Positions 1 through 5,834 of a DNA stretch of 8,675 nucleotides are shown here, piece after piece. How positions within the stretch are numbered: position 1 is the first letter of the stretch; each line of letters starts with the position of its first letter. The notes beneath the pieces were generated by a model. The model ran no database searches. It was not told the DNA's origin and saw nothing but the letters and a program-made list of their open reading frames with translations. Source of the stretch: an uncultured Anaeromassilibacillus sp. GTDB lineage: Bacteria; Bacillota; Clostridia; Oscillospirales; Acutalibacteraceae. The stretch spans positions 1 to 8,675 of the forward strand of contig CAMFTQ010000022.1 of NCBI GenBank assembly GCA_945988865.1. Direction: 5' to 3'. A program made the position numbers and the translations under genes.

Positions 1-9
1 GACAGTTTC

Positions 10-38
10 TTTACAACGCACATTTTTTATGATATTAT
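10..38 (+). promoter_or_regulatory. Promoter of the relB-yoeB toxin-antitoxin operon
   Basis: A sigma-A-type promoter reads TTTACA (10-15), a 17-base spacer, then TATTAT (33-38). A TG one base before the -10 (30-31) makes it an extended -10. Both hexamers match consensus at five of six positions. Transcription would begin near 45, leaving a leader of about 25 bases that carries AAGGAG (56-61), nine bases before the antitoxin ATG. A second TATAAT at 42-47 lacks a good -35 at the right distance and is less likely. The call rests on pattern matching only. Confidence 0.65.
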
Positions 39-49
39 GAATATAATAA
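27..49. promoter_or_regulatory. Palindromic operator, probable RelB-YoeB autoregulation site
   Basis: TTATGATATT (27-36) and AATATAATAA (40-49) are reverse complements apart from one position, around a 3-base centre. The palindrome covers the -10 and the expected transcription start. RelB/DinJ antitoxins are ribbon-helix-helix DNA binders that, alone or with their toxin, repress their own operon by binding such palindromes over the promoter. The role is inferred from position and family. The arms are pure AT apart from one G, so chance symmetry is a real alternative. Confidence 0.5.
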
Positions 50-70
50 ATAACAAAGGAGCTGACAGCT

Positions 71-334
71 ATGGCACAAACAAACGTAAATATTCGTATG
101 GACGAAGATTTAAAAAAGCAATTTGATGCGTTTTGCTCTGAGATAGGTATGAATATGACTACAGCTTTTTGCGTTTTCGCAAAAACCGCTGTCAGAGAAC
201 GCAGGATACCCTTTGAAATAAAATTAGACAGCGACCCCTTCTACAGTCCGTCTAATATTGAAAGACTAAAAAAATCAATAGCTCAAATGGAAGCAACAGG
301 CGGAACTGTTCACGAGGTAAATTTCGATGATTAA
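71..334 (+). CDS. relB: RelB/DinJ-family antitoxin
   Basis: This 87-residue protein is the labile antitoxin of a type II toxin-antitoxin pair. It should bind and neutralise the YoeB-like toxin encoded next and repress the shared promoter. The N-terminus has the ribbon-helix-helix pattern of the family: a beta strand with alternating residues (about 4-9, TNVNIR), then two helices (about 12-24 and 29-43), with the turn at GMNMTTA typical of RelB/DinJ. The acidic C-terminal part (about 50-87) is the expected toxin-wrapping segment and ends in FDD. The ATG has AAGGAG nine bases upstream. The stop overlaps the toxin start by eight bases, indicating translational coupling. E. coli YoeB is usually paired with YefM (Phd family), so this is a RelB antitoxin with a YoeB toxin, a combination common in Firmicutes. 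RelB versus DinJ naming is arbitrary here. Confidence 0.9.
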   Translation: MAQTNVNIRMDEDLKKQFDAFCSEIGMNMTTAFCVFAKTAVRERRIPFEIKLDSDPFYSPSNIERLKKSIAQMEATGGTVHEVNFDD

Positions 335-590
335 AGCGTGGTCAGATGAAGCTTGGGAGGAGTTTTGCTATTGGCAGCAGCAAGACAAGAAAACACTAAA
401 ACGTATTTTGTTACTTATCAAGGATATTGACAGAAACGGTTATGACGGTATCGGCAAGCCTGAAAGATTAACAGGTGATTTGTCTGCCTATTGGAGCAGA
501 CGTATTGACGATTGCAACCGTCTTGTATATCGTATTGACGGCAATACTATTCGTATTGTTCAATGCGGTTCTCATTACAGAGATAAGTAA
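327..590 (+). CDS. yoeB: YoeB-family ribosome-dependent mRNA interferase toxin
   Basis: This 87-residue protein belongs to the Txe/YoeB branch of the RelE fold. Such toxins bind the ribosomal A site and cleave mRNA during translation, halting protein synthesis. The family signature is clear: a WSDEAWEEF-like N-terminus, then GKPERL (43-48) and YWSRRI (55-60), and an HY near the end. Aligned by eye with E. coli YoeB, the residues needed for catalysis fall at the same numbers: Glu46, Arg59, Arg65, His83 and Tyr84. The toxin therefore looks intact. It carries a three-residue extension (RDK) after the His-Tyr with which E. coli YoeB ends. The ATG lies inside the last codons of the antitoxin gene, with GAGG (314-317) as its ribosome binding site, which is the usual coupled arrangement. 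rqcH follows after 29 bases with no terminator between. Confidence 0.93.
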   Translation: MIKAWSDEAWEEFCYWQQQDKKTLKRILLLIKDIDRNGYDGIGKPERLTGDLSAYWSRRIDDCNRLVYRIDGNTIRIVQCGSHYRDK

Positions 591-619
591 TTATTGTACT
601 TACAGAAAAGAGGAATACA

Positions 620-2377
620 GTGGCACTTGACGGAATTTTTTTACATCACATAAAAACAGAGCTTGAAAAAGAAGCGATCGGAGCAAGAGTTTCGCAGATT
701 TATCAGCCTAACAAGGACGAGCTTGTAATAGGATTGCGTACTCAAAACGGCAACAAAAAGCTGCTCCTTTCTTCACGTGCAAACTCACCGAGAGTTCATT
801 TTACAGAGTATGCTCCCGAAAATCCGGCTGTCCCCCCTATGCTTTGTATGCTTCTGCGTAAAAGGCTCGGCGGCGGCAAGCTGATTTCTGTCAGACAGCC
901 TGATTTGGAGAGAATTTTATTTCTTGACTTTGAGGCGGTAAACGAGCTTGGCGACAGGGTACAGCTCACCGTTGCCACAGAAATAATGGGCAAATACAGT
1001 AACATAATAATCATTAACGGTGAAGGAGTTATCATAGACTCACTCAAGCGTGTAGATATGACAATGTCATCACAGCGACTTGTTCTGCCTAATTTAAAAT
1101 ACGAGCTGCCCCCTGCACAGGACAAGCTCAGTATTATAAACAGCAGTGCAGACGAGATAATAAAGCGAATTAAAGCTCTTGACAGACAAATGCCTTTAAA
1201 CAAGGCTTTGCTTGCCGTTTTGCAGGGTACATCTCCCGTTGTATGCAGAGAAATTGAGCATACAACCTCTTTACTTAGCAAGGCTGACTTTGATATTACA
1301 AACCTCAATATGACTGCACAGATTGAAGCTGTGTTGATAGAGCAGTTAAATACTCTTTCTGATATTGCAAAAAACAGCAGTGGCACTCCGTATATGATTT
1401 ATCGCAACGAGGACAACGGCAAGCCGTTTGATATGTCTTTTATGCAGATAAGCCAGTATGAAGGCGGTGCAACGGTGAAATGCTACGAGAGCTTTTCTCG
1501 CCTTGCAGATGATTTTTACGCCGAGCGTGACAAGGCAGACAGAATGAAAATAAAGGCTGCCGATTTATACAAGCTACTTACAAACACAATGGACAGATTA
1601 AGCAGAAAAATCAATTTGCAGTCAGCAGAGCTTGACAGATGCAAAAACCGTGAACAGCTCAGGATTTTCGGCGACCTGCTTCAGGCGAACCTTTACAGAA
1701 TAGAAAAGGGCAGTGAAAGTGTAGCGGTGCAGAACTTTTACGATGAAAATATGGCTGAAATTACAATACCGCTAAATCCCGCAATTTCGCCTGCGTCAAA
1801 TGCACAAAAGTATTACAAGGACTACCGCAAGGCAAAAACAGCCGAAAAAATGCTCACACAACAGATTGAAAAGGCAAAAGATGAGCTTGACTATATTGAC
1901 GCAACGCTCGACTGCGTAAGGCGTGCAGAAAGCGAAAAAGACCTTGCCCAGATACGTCTTGAGCTGATTGAGCAAGGGTATATCAAGGCTCCCAAGGGCA
2001 AGCAAAAGCCGCCTGCGGCACTTCCTCCAATGGAGTTTACATCAAGTGACGGCTTTAAAATATTAGTCGGCAGAAACAACAAGCAAAACGACAAGCTCAC
2101 ACTTAAAACGGCTAATAAAAATGACGTGTGGTTTCACACAAAGGATATTCACGGCTCACACACTATAGTGGTGACAGACGGCAAAGAAATCACAGAAACA
2201 GCAATTTTAGAGGCTGCGCAGACTGCCGCCTATTTCAGCAAGGCAAGAGAAAGCTCGCAGGTACCTGTTGACTACACGCTTGTACGCTTTGTCAGCAAGC
2301 CGTCAGGAGCAAAGCCGGGTATGGTGATATACGTAAACAACAGCACAGTGTATGTTACACCGAAAATCATAGGATAA
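620..2377 (+). CDS. rqcH: RqcH, NFACT-family ribosome-associated quality control factor (FbpA/Rqc2 homologue)
   Basis: RqcH binds 50S subunits blocked by a peptidyl-tRNA and directs addition of C-terminal alanine tails that mark the stalled peptide for degradation. Older annotations call it fibronectin-binding protein. The 585 residues are close to the usual length. The NFACT-N domain (about 1-215) opens with the family hallmark MALDGIFLHH and contains EIMGKYSNI (121-129). A central helical and coiled-coil part (about 290-445) has the NAQKYYKDYRKAK stretch (394-406) typical of the family. The NFACT-R RNA-binding domain (about 471-580) includes DVWFHTKDIHGSH (502-514). The start is GTG with AGAGGA (609-614) five bases before it; the conserved first residues fix this choice. 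At the position expected for the Asp-Arg pair of the N domain this protein has Glu97-Arg98. It lies 29 bases after yoeB and may share its transcript. A weak internal promoter within yoeB cannot be excluded. Confidence 0.95.
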   Translation: MALDGIFLHHIKTELEKEAIGARVSQIYQPNKDELVIGLRTQNGNKKLLLSSRANSPRVHFTEYAPENPAVPPMLCMLLRKRLGGGKLISVRQPDLERILFLDFEAVNELGDRVQLTVATEIMGKYSNIIIINGEGVIIDSLKRVDMTMSSQRLVLPNLKYELPPAQDKLSIINSSADEIIKRIKALDRQMPLNKALLAVLQGTSPVVCREIEHTTSLLSKADFDITNLNMTAQIEAVLIEQLNTLSDIAKNSSGTPYMIYRNEDNGKPFDMSFMQISQYEGGATVKCYESFSRLADDFYAERDKADRMKIKAADLYKLLTNTMDRLSRKINLQSAELDRCKNREQLRIFGDLLQANLYRIEKGSESVAVQNFYDENMAEITIPLNPAISPASNAQKYYKDYRKAKTAEKMLTQQIEKAKDELDYIDATLDCVRRAESEKDLAQIRLELIEQGYIKAPKGKQKPPAALPPMEFTSSDGFKILVGRNNKQNDKLTLKTANKNDVWFHTKDIHGSHTIVVTDGKEITETAILEAAQTAAYFSKARESSQVPVDYTLVRFVSKPSGAKPGMVIYVNNSTVYVTPKIIG

Positions 2378-2404
2378 TATATAAAAAACGTTTTTCAAGC
2401 TGCA

Positions 2405-2434
2405 AAATCGGGACTGCCAAAACAGTCCCGATTT
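2405..2434. terminator. Hairpin terminator between convergent rqcH and the LytTR gene
   Basis: A perfect 12-base-pair stem (2405-2416 with 2423-2434, core CGGGACTG/CAGTCCCG) encloses a 6-base loop. On the + strand the stem ends in TTT and continues ATTCTTT, a moderate U tract that suits termination of rqcH, 27 bases after its stop. On the - strand the stem lies 12 bases past the LytTR gene stop and is followed by only a short T run ending in GCAG, so it should be weaker there. It is likely shared by both genes. Confidence 0.8.
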
Positions 2435-2446
2435 ATTCTTTACAAT

Positions 2447-3253
2447 TTATTTTTCGCTGTAATCATTTGGCAGGATTCCAAAATAAAGCATCAGAGCTTT
2501 TTCGGCATCGTTGCTGTTTTTTGTGAATTCTATCTGTGAAATATCAAATAAAATGCAGCCACAGTGTCCTTTGAAGGTCGGAAAGCATATTACCTTTAAA
2601 TATCTGTCTACCTCGGGACTGTAGTCGATCATCTCAAGCGTTTCGCCGAAAAGCGTTGCACGTTCATAGCTTTGCAGCCACTTGGAATCCATATTTGAGA
2701 ACAAACTGCCAAAAGAGCTGTCGATAAGCTGTTCAAGCGGTATTTTCTCAAGTTTTGAAAGCGCTTTGTTGCCGTATCTGAATATCCAGTCAACAGCGTG
2801 GCTTTCTTCGTTGAATATCATCTCAATATCGGTAAATGCAAACGGCATATTTTCAAAGCAGCTGTAATGCTTGCGATATTCCTCTTGTGTTTTCGGAATA
2901 TCGTCACTTGCAAAGTTGCTTATTATTCTTTTTTGCTTTGAGCGGAACTTTTCCATAATCGAGCTTTTCTTGCGTATTGTGTATATCAGCGACTCGCCGT
3001 TGTTGAGGTTTACGTAGTCGTTAATATCGTGTATCGCCATTACAGACACTATACAGCCACGATGCACCTTGATAAAATCGTCACCGAGCAATTCTTCAAG
3101 CTCGCCGATTGTCGCTCTTGTTTTGTATATCTTTCCACCGTTTACGTGTATTTCTGTAATCTTGTTTATCATAATGACGTAAAGAATGGTGCTGACAGCA
3201 ATCAAAACCCTTTTTCCGTTTGAAAAGACCGATATATGCTTTGTTTCCTGCAA
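2447..3253 (-). CDS. LytTR DNA-binding regulator with C-terminal PAS-like domain
   Basis: This is a predicted cytoplasmic transcription regulator of 268 residues. The N-terminal LytTR domain (about 7-107) shows the family pattern: a hydrophobic strand VLIAVSTILYVIMINK, GKIYKTRATIGELEELL (40-56) and FIKVHRGCIVSVMAI (60-74), matching the conserved region that follows the short helix. A second domain (about 128-242), starting CFENMPFAF and ending GCILFDISQIEF, resembles the PAS-like sensor segments seen in many Clostridia signalling proteins. That assignment is by pattern and is less certain. There is no receiver domain and no membrane segment, so it is not a classical response regulator; a ligand or partner sensed by the PAS part is an inference. 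The start is set at TTG 3253 because GGAGG lies eight bases upstream. An in-frame TTG at 3277 would add eight residues but put that GGAGG inside the gene. Its targets are unknown. It has its own promoter and operator candidates upstream. Confidence 0.85.
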   Translation of the reverse strand: MQETKHISVFSNGKRVLIAVSTILYVIMINKITEIHVNGGKIYKTRATIGELEELLGDDFIKVHRGCIVSVMAIHDINDYVNLNNGESLIYTIRKKSSIMEKFRSKQKRIISNFASDDIPKTQEEYRKHYSCFENMPFAFTDIEMIFNEESHAVDWIFRYGNKALSKLEKIPLEQLIDSSFGSLFSNMDSKWLQSYERATLFGETLEMIDYSPEVDRYLKVICFPTFKGHCGCILFDISQIEFTKNSNDAEKALMLYFGILPNDYSEK

Positions 3254-3261
3254 ATCAGAAA

Positions 3262-3266
3262 CCTCC
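3262..3266 (-). promoter_or_regulatory. Ribosome binding site that fixes the LytTR gene start
   Basis: GGAGG on the - strand lies eight bases before the TTG at 3251-3253. It is the only strong Shine-Dalgarno match near the 5' end of this reading frame. It favours this TTG over the upstream TTG at 3275-3277, which has no purine-rich site at a suitable distance. Confidence 0.75.
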
Positions 3267-3288
3267 GTTTTTTGCAATATTACTTTTA

Positions 3289-3350
3289 ATACTAATACCT
3301 AATAAAAACCAGACAATCTTTGCGGTCTTATTTCTATCAGGAATTAGTAT
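3289..3350 (-). repeat. Long imperfect inverted repeat in the LytTR gene leader
   Basis: On the + strand ATACTAATACC (3289-3299) and GGAATTAGTAT (3340-3350) are complementary over 11 positions with one mismatch. Read as - strand RNA, the interior can also pair: AAUAAGACC with a downstream GGUUUUUAUU (one bulge and one G-U pair), giving a nested hairpin about 62 bases long. It lies within the predicted transcribed leader, 36 bases before the TTG start. No U tract follows, so it is not a simple terminator. It may be a leader RNA structure or a small MITE-like element. No flanking target duplication is evident, and no known riboswitch class is recognised. Confidence 0.45.
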
Positions 3351-3372
3351 AAGGAACAGACAGCAAGCGTCA

Positions 3373-3421
3373 ATAAAATGTCTGTACGTCTAAGCCATTA
3401 TACCATATTCAGACATTCTAT
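3373..3421. promoter_or_regulatory. Inverted repeat flanking the -10: candidate operator of the LytTR gene
   Basis: ATAAAATGTCTG (3373-3384) and CAGACATTCTAT (3410-3421) are reverse complements over 12 positions with a single mismatch, including a perfect AATGTCTG/CAGACATT core. The arms are 25 bases apart. One lies between the -35 and -10 of the LytTR gene promoter and the other just downstream of the expected start. One arm is upstream of the start and is not transcribed, so an RNA hairpin cannot explain the symmetry; a dimeric DNA-binding protein can. The LytTR regulator itself is a candidate, although classical LytTR sites are direct repeats. Confidence 0.5.
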
Positions 3422-3426
3422 TTCAA
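3397..3426 (-). promoter_or_regulatory. Extended -10 promoter of the LytTR gene
   Basis: On the - strand TTGAAA (complement of 3421-3426) is followed by an 18-base spacer and a perfect TATAAT (complement of 3397-3402), with TG one base before the -10. Transcription should start near 3390, giving a leader of about 135 bases before the TTG start. The promoter lies just past the terminator of the upstream phosphate operon, so the regulator appears to be its own transcription unit. Confidence 0.75.
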
Positions 3427-3442
3427 CAGTTTTGTTATGAGT

Positions 3443-3479
3443 AAAAAAGAAAATGCAGCAGATTTCTCTACTGCATTTT
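3443..3479 (-). terminator. Intrinsic terminator of the pst-pho operon
   Basis: Read on the - strand, AAAATGCAGTAGA (3479-3467), a GAAA tetraloop (3466-3463) and TCTGCTGCATTTT (3462-3450) form a 13-base-pair stem with one U-G wobble. One C and then six Ts (3448-3443) follow. This is a textbook rho-independent terminator. It begins 20 bases after the phoR stop and separates the phosphate operon from the LytTR gene promoter. Confidence 0.92.
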
Positions 3480-3499
3480 GATAATTGTAAAAGGATAGT

Positions 3500-5146
3500 T
3501 TAAATTACAACTGTTACTGTTGTTCCCTTGTTCGGTGTGCTGTCAAGCTTTATTGTGCCGTTGTGACAGGCTACTGCGTGTTTGACTATTGAAAGTCCCA
3601 GTCCCGTACCGCCTGTTTCCTTTGAATGGCTTTTATCAACACGATAGAAGCGTTCAAATATTCTTGACTGATGCTCAAGCGGTATTCCTATGCCGTTGTC
3701 ATAAACAGTCAGAACAGCGTCTCGCTCTTCCTTTTTAATGTCAATATTAACCTCTCCGCCGTCCTTGTTGTAACGGATAGCGTTGTCGCAGAGGTTGTAT
3801 ATTATCTCATACAAATATCTGCGGATACCGTTTATTGTGCAGGAAGTGCCGTTTAAGTTAATTTTTATATTTCTCTTGTCAGCTATCGGTGACAGAGCCT
3901 TTACTGTCTCGCTTGCAACCTCATATAAATCGACAGGCTCAAAATCAGGCTTTTTGTCCTCGTCAAGCTGTGAAAGGCGGATAATATCGTTTATAAGAGA
4001 AACAAGCCTTTGAGCCTCGCTTTTGATGTTGCCTACAAATCTGCCTGTATCCTCAGGCTTTACAAGTCCGTTTTCAAGAAGCTCTGCACTGCCGATAATT
4101 GACTGCAACGGAGTTTTTAGCTCGTGAGATACGTTAGCCGTAAATTCTCTGCGGTTACGCTCGGCATATGCTGCTTCGGTTACGTCAAGGCAAAGAATTA
4201 CTACGCCTGTTGTTTCATTGTCAGACTCTGTTTTGCTTATTATAAACTGATATTCACTGCCGTTTCTTTCCTCACGAAATTCGCTGTGCTTACCGCTTAA
4301 TGCCTTTTCTATTGCATTGTTCATAGAAACGCTTCTGTCAACGGTGAGAAAATCAGAGCCAATAGTTGAATCATTTGCAGAGAACAGCTTTTTAGCCGCT
4401 TTATTCATACTGAGAATACAGCCCTTTTTATCAAGAAGAACAAGTCCCTCGTTCATTGAGGCTGTAATCTGCTGAAATTCATCTGATTTCTGACGCAGCT
4501 TTTTCATTTGCTTTGTAATCTGTTGCTGCTGTTTATTGATTTTTGCAAGGAAAGGCGTTAATTCCTCGTACGTGTCGTTTTCTGTCGGATTTTCAAGGTC
4601 AAGTCTGTTAAGCGGTTTAATAATGCTCTTTGCCATTTTATCCGACAGCACCATAGCAATGATAATCGCTATCAGAATAATTGCGCCTATTGCAGGCAGC
4701 ATACCTAAAATCAGTGCGGCAACCGTTGCCTGACTTATCGAAATACGCAGAATATCGCCGTTTTTAAGTCGTGTTGCCTCGTAAAAGGTTCTTTCTGTGA
4801 GCGTTGTGGAATATCTGTCGCTGCTGCCGCTGCCGGTTTCAACAGCCTCCTTTATCTCCTCACGCTCAAGATGGTTTTCCAAATTCTCCGGCTTTGCCTG
4901 TGAATCATAAATTACAGAGCCGTCCTTTGCTACCAAGGTAAAGCGAAAAACATCCGACTCAAAGCCGTCAAAATATTCTGAGCCGAGTCTGTCAACATTT
5001 GCAGCTGCCAGAGAAAGCTCCTCTCTAAGCTGTGTAATCTCTGACTGCTTGAAATAATCATATAAAAAGCTTGTGGCAATCAAAAGGCTTGTTATAAGCA
5101 CTGTCGTTGCGACAATTAAAATAGAACGAAAGATTTTTTTGGTCAT
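3500..5146 (-). CDS. phoR: PhoR, phosphate-sensing membrane histidine kinase
   Basis: This sensor kinase phosphorylates PhoB when phosphate is scarce. The 548 residues show a first membrane segment (about 8-29), then an extracellular domain (about 32-137) with the PhoR-type FRFTLVAKDGSVIYDS stretch, and a second membrane segment (about 141-167). A short HAMP-like linker follows with IIKPLNRLDLENPTENDTYEEL (175-196), a wording typical of clostridial PhoR, and then a glutamine- and lysine-rich helix (about 203-225). A PAS domain (about 226-325) precedes the HisKA domain, which has NVSHELKTP with phospho-acceptor His341. The ATPase domain has the N box NLCDN (451-455), G1 DNGIGI (483-488), F box FERFYR (497-502) and G2 GGTGLG (512-517). 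All catalytic motifs are intact. The ATG overlaps the phoB stop as ATGA, with GGAGG inside the end of phoB. It is the last gene of the operon and is followed by a strong terminator. Confidence 0.95.
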   Translation of the reverse strand: MTKKIFRSILIVATTVLITSLLIATSFLYDYFKQSEITQLREELSLAAANVDRLGSEYFDGFESDVFRFTLVAKDGSVIYDSQAKPENLENHLEREEIKEAVETGSGSSDRYSTTLTERTFYEATRLKNGDILRISISQATVAALILGMLPAIGAIILIAIIIAMVLSDKMAKSIIKPLNRLDLENPTENDTYEELTPFLAKINKQQQQITKQMKKLRQKSDEFQQITASMNEGLVLLDKKGCILSMNKAAKKLFSANDSTIGSDFLTVDRSVSMNNAIEKALSGKHSEFREERNGSEYQFIISKTESDNETTGVVILCLDVTEAAYAERNRREFTANVSHELKTPLQSIIGSAELLENGLVKPEDTGRFVGNIKSEAQRLVSLINDIIRLSQLDEDKKPDFEPVDLYEVASETVKALSPIADKRNIKINLNGTSCTINGIRRYLYEIIYNLCDNAIRYNKDGGEVNIDIKKEERDAVLTVYDNGIGIPLEHQSRIFERFYRVDKSHSKETGGTGLGLSIVKHAVACHNGTIKLDSTPNKGTTVTVVI

Positions 5147-5817
5147 ATCTTTTCCTCCATACGATAACCGACTCCGATTACCGTTTCAATGTATGCTCCG
5201 GCTGTACCGAGCTTATGACGAAGGTTTTTGATGTGCATATCTACCGTTCTTGATTCGCCGAGATAATCTATTCCCCATATTTCAGATAACAGCCTGTCAC
5301 GTGAAAAAACAATACCGGGGTTTTTCATAAACAGCTTTAAAAGCTCAAACTCCTTGTAGGTCAACAACACGCTTTCACCGTCAACAGTTACACGATGCTC
5401 GTTATCATTGAGGCTTATTTTACCTAAAGAAAACGTTATCTCTCTGTCATCGGGTGCAGTACGGCGCAAAACAGCCTTTATGCGTGATACCATTTCCATT
5501 ACTCCGAACGGCTTTACAAGGTAATCGTCGGCACCCATATCAAGTCCCTGAATTTTATCCATTTCAGTTCCCTTTGCGGTCGCCATAATTACAGGGATTC
5601 TGCGTGTCTGCGGATTGCTTCTGATTTCCCTTAGCACCTGCGTTCCGTCCTTCTGAGGGAGCATAATATCAAGCACAATAAGCTCGGGGTGTTCGCTTTT
5701 TAGTGCTTTGAGCATAGAAATGCCGTCTGTAAAGCCCTTTGCCTGAAAGCCTGTTTGTATCAGCGTATAAACCTCTATGTCAAGAATGGTTTTGTCATCA
5801 TCAACACACCAGATCAT
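5143..5817 (-). CDS. phoB: PhoB/PhoP-type response regulator of the phosphate regulon
   Basis: This 224-residue OmpR-family regulator is the partner of PhoR and should activate phosphate-starvation genes, including this operon. The receiver domain (about 1-118) contains the acidic pair Asp6-Asp7, phospho-acceptor Asp50 in VLDIMLP, Thr80 and Lys102 in KPF. The C-terminal winged helix (about 127-222) shows LTYKEFELLKLF (152-163), RTVDMHIKNLRHKL (190-203) and the wing VIGVGYRM (213-220), the usual OmpR/PhoB signature. The N-terminus begins directly at the first receiver strand (MIWCVDDD), which is short but normal. GGAGG (complement of 5824-5828) stands six bases before the ATG. It starts 17 bases after phoU and overlaps phoR by four bases. 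In Gram-positives the same gene is often called phoP. Confidence 0.93.
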   Translation of the reverse strand: MIWCVDDDKTILDIEVYTLIQTGFQAKGFTDGISMLKALKSEHPELIVLDIMLPQKDGTQVLREIRSNPQTRRIPVIMATAKGTEMDKIQGLDMGADDYLVKPFGVMEMVSRIKAVLRRTAPDDREITFSLGKISLNDNEHRVTVDGESVLLTYKEFELLKLFMKNPGIVFSRDRLLSEIWGIDYLGESRTVDMHIKNLRHKLGTAGAYIETVIGVGYRMEEKI

Positions 5818-5834
5818 TTTATTCCTCCGCTATA

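Noticed and set aside
505..533. Possible internal promoter for rqcH within yoeB (TTGACG, then TATATC or TATCGT)
   Set aside because: The -10 is poor at the correct spacing and the better -10 is only 15 bases away. The repeated CGTATTGACG at 501-510 and 531-540 simply encodes similar Arg-Ile-Asp residues.
584..602. TAAGTA/TACTTA inverted repeat between yoeB and rqcH
   Set aside because: The stem has six pairs with a single G-C-type position per arm and no following T run, so it is too weak to be a terminator.
796..1386. Long open frame on the - strand inside rqcH
   Set aside because: It lies wholly opposite a confidently assigned gene, shows no recognisable domain, and its composition (many Ser, Ile and Leu) is that of an antisense shadow.
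2384..2395. AAAAACGTTTTT palindrome after rqcH
   Set aside because: It is short, almost all A and T, and has no room for a loop. The adjacent 12-pair hairpin at 2405-2434 is the credible terminator.
3422..3440. Possible classical LytTR direct-repeat site near AACAGTTTTG
   Set aside because: It misses two positions of the remembered LytTR consensus and no second repeat is found at the usual spacing.
3254..3499. Small unlisted gene or Pho box in the gap between phoR and the LytTR gene
   Set aside because: No open frame with a ribosome binding site was seen, and no tandem TTAACA-like repeats. The gap is accounted for by terminator, promoter and repeats.
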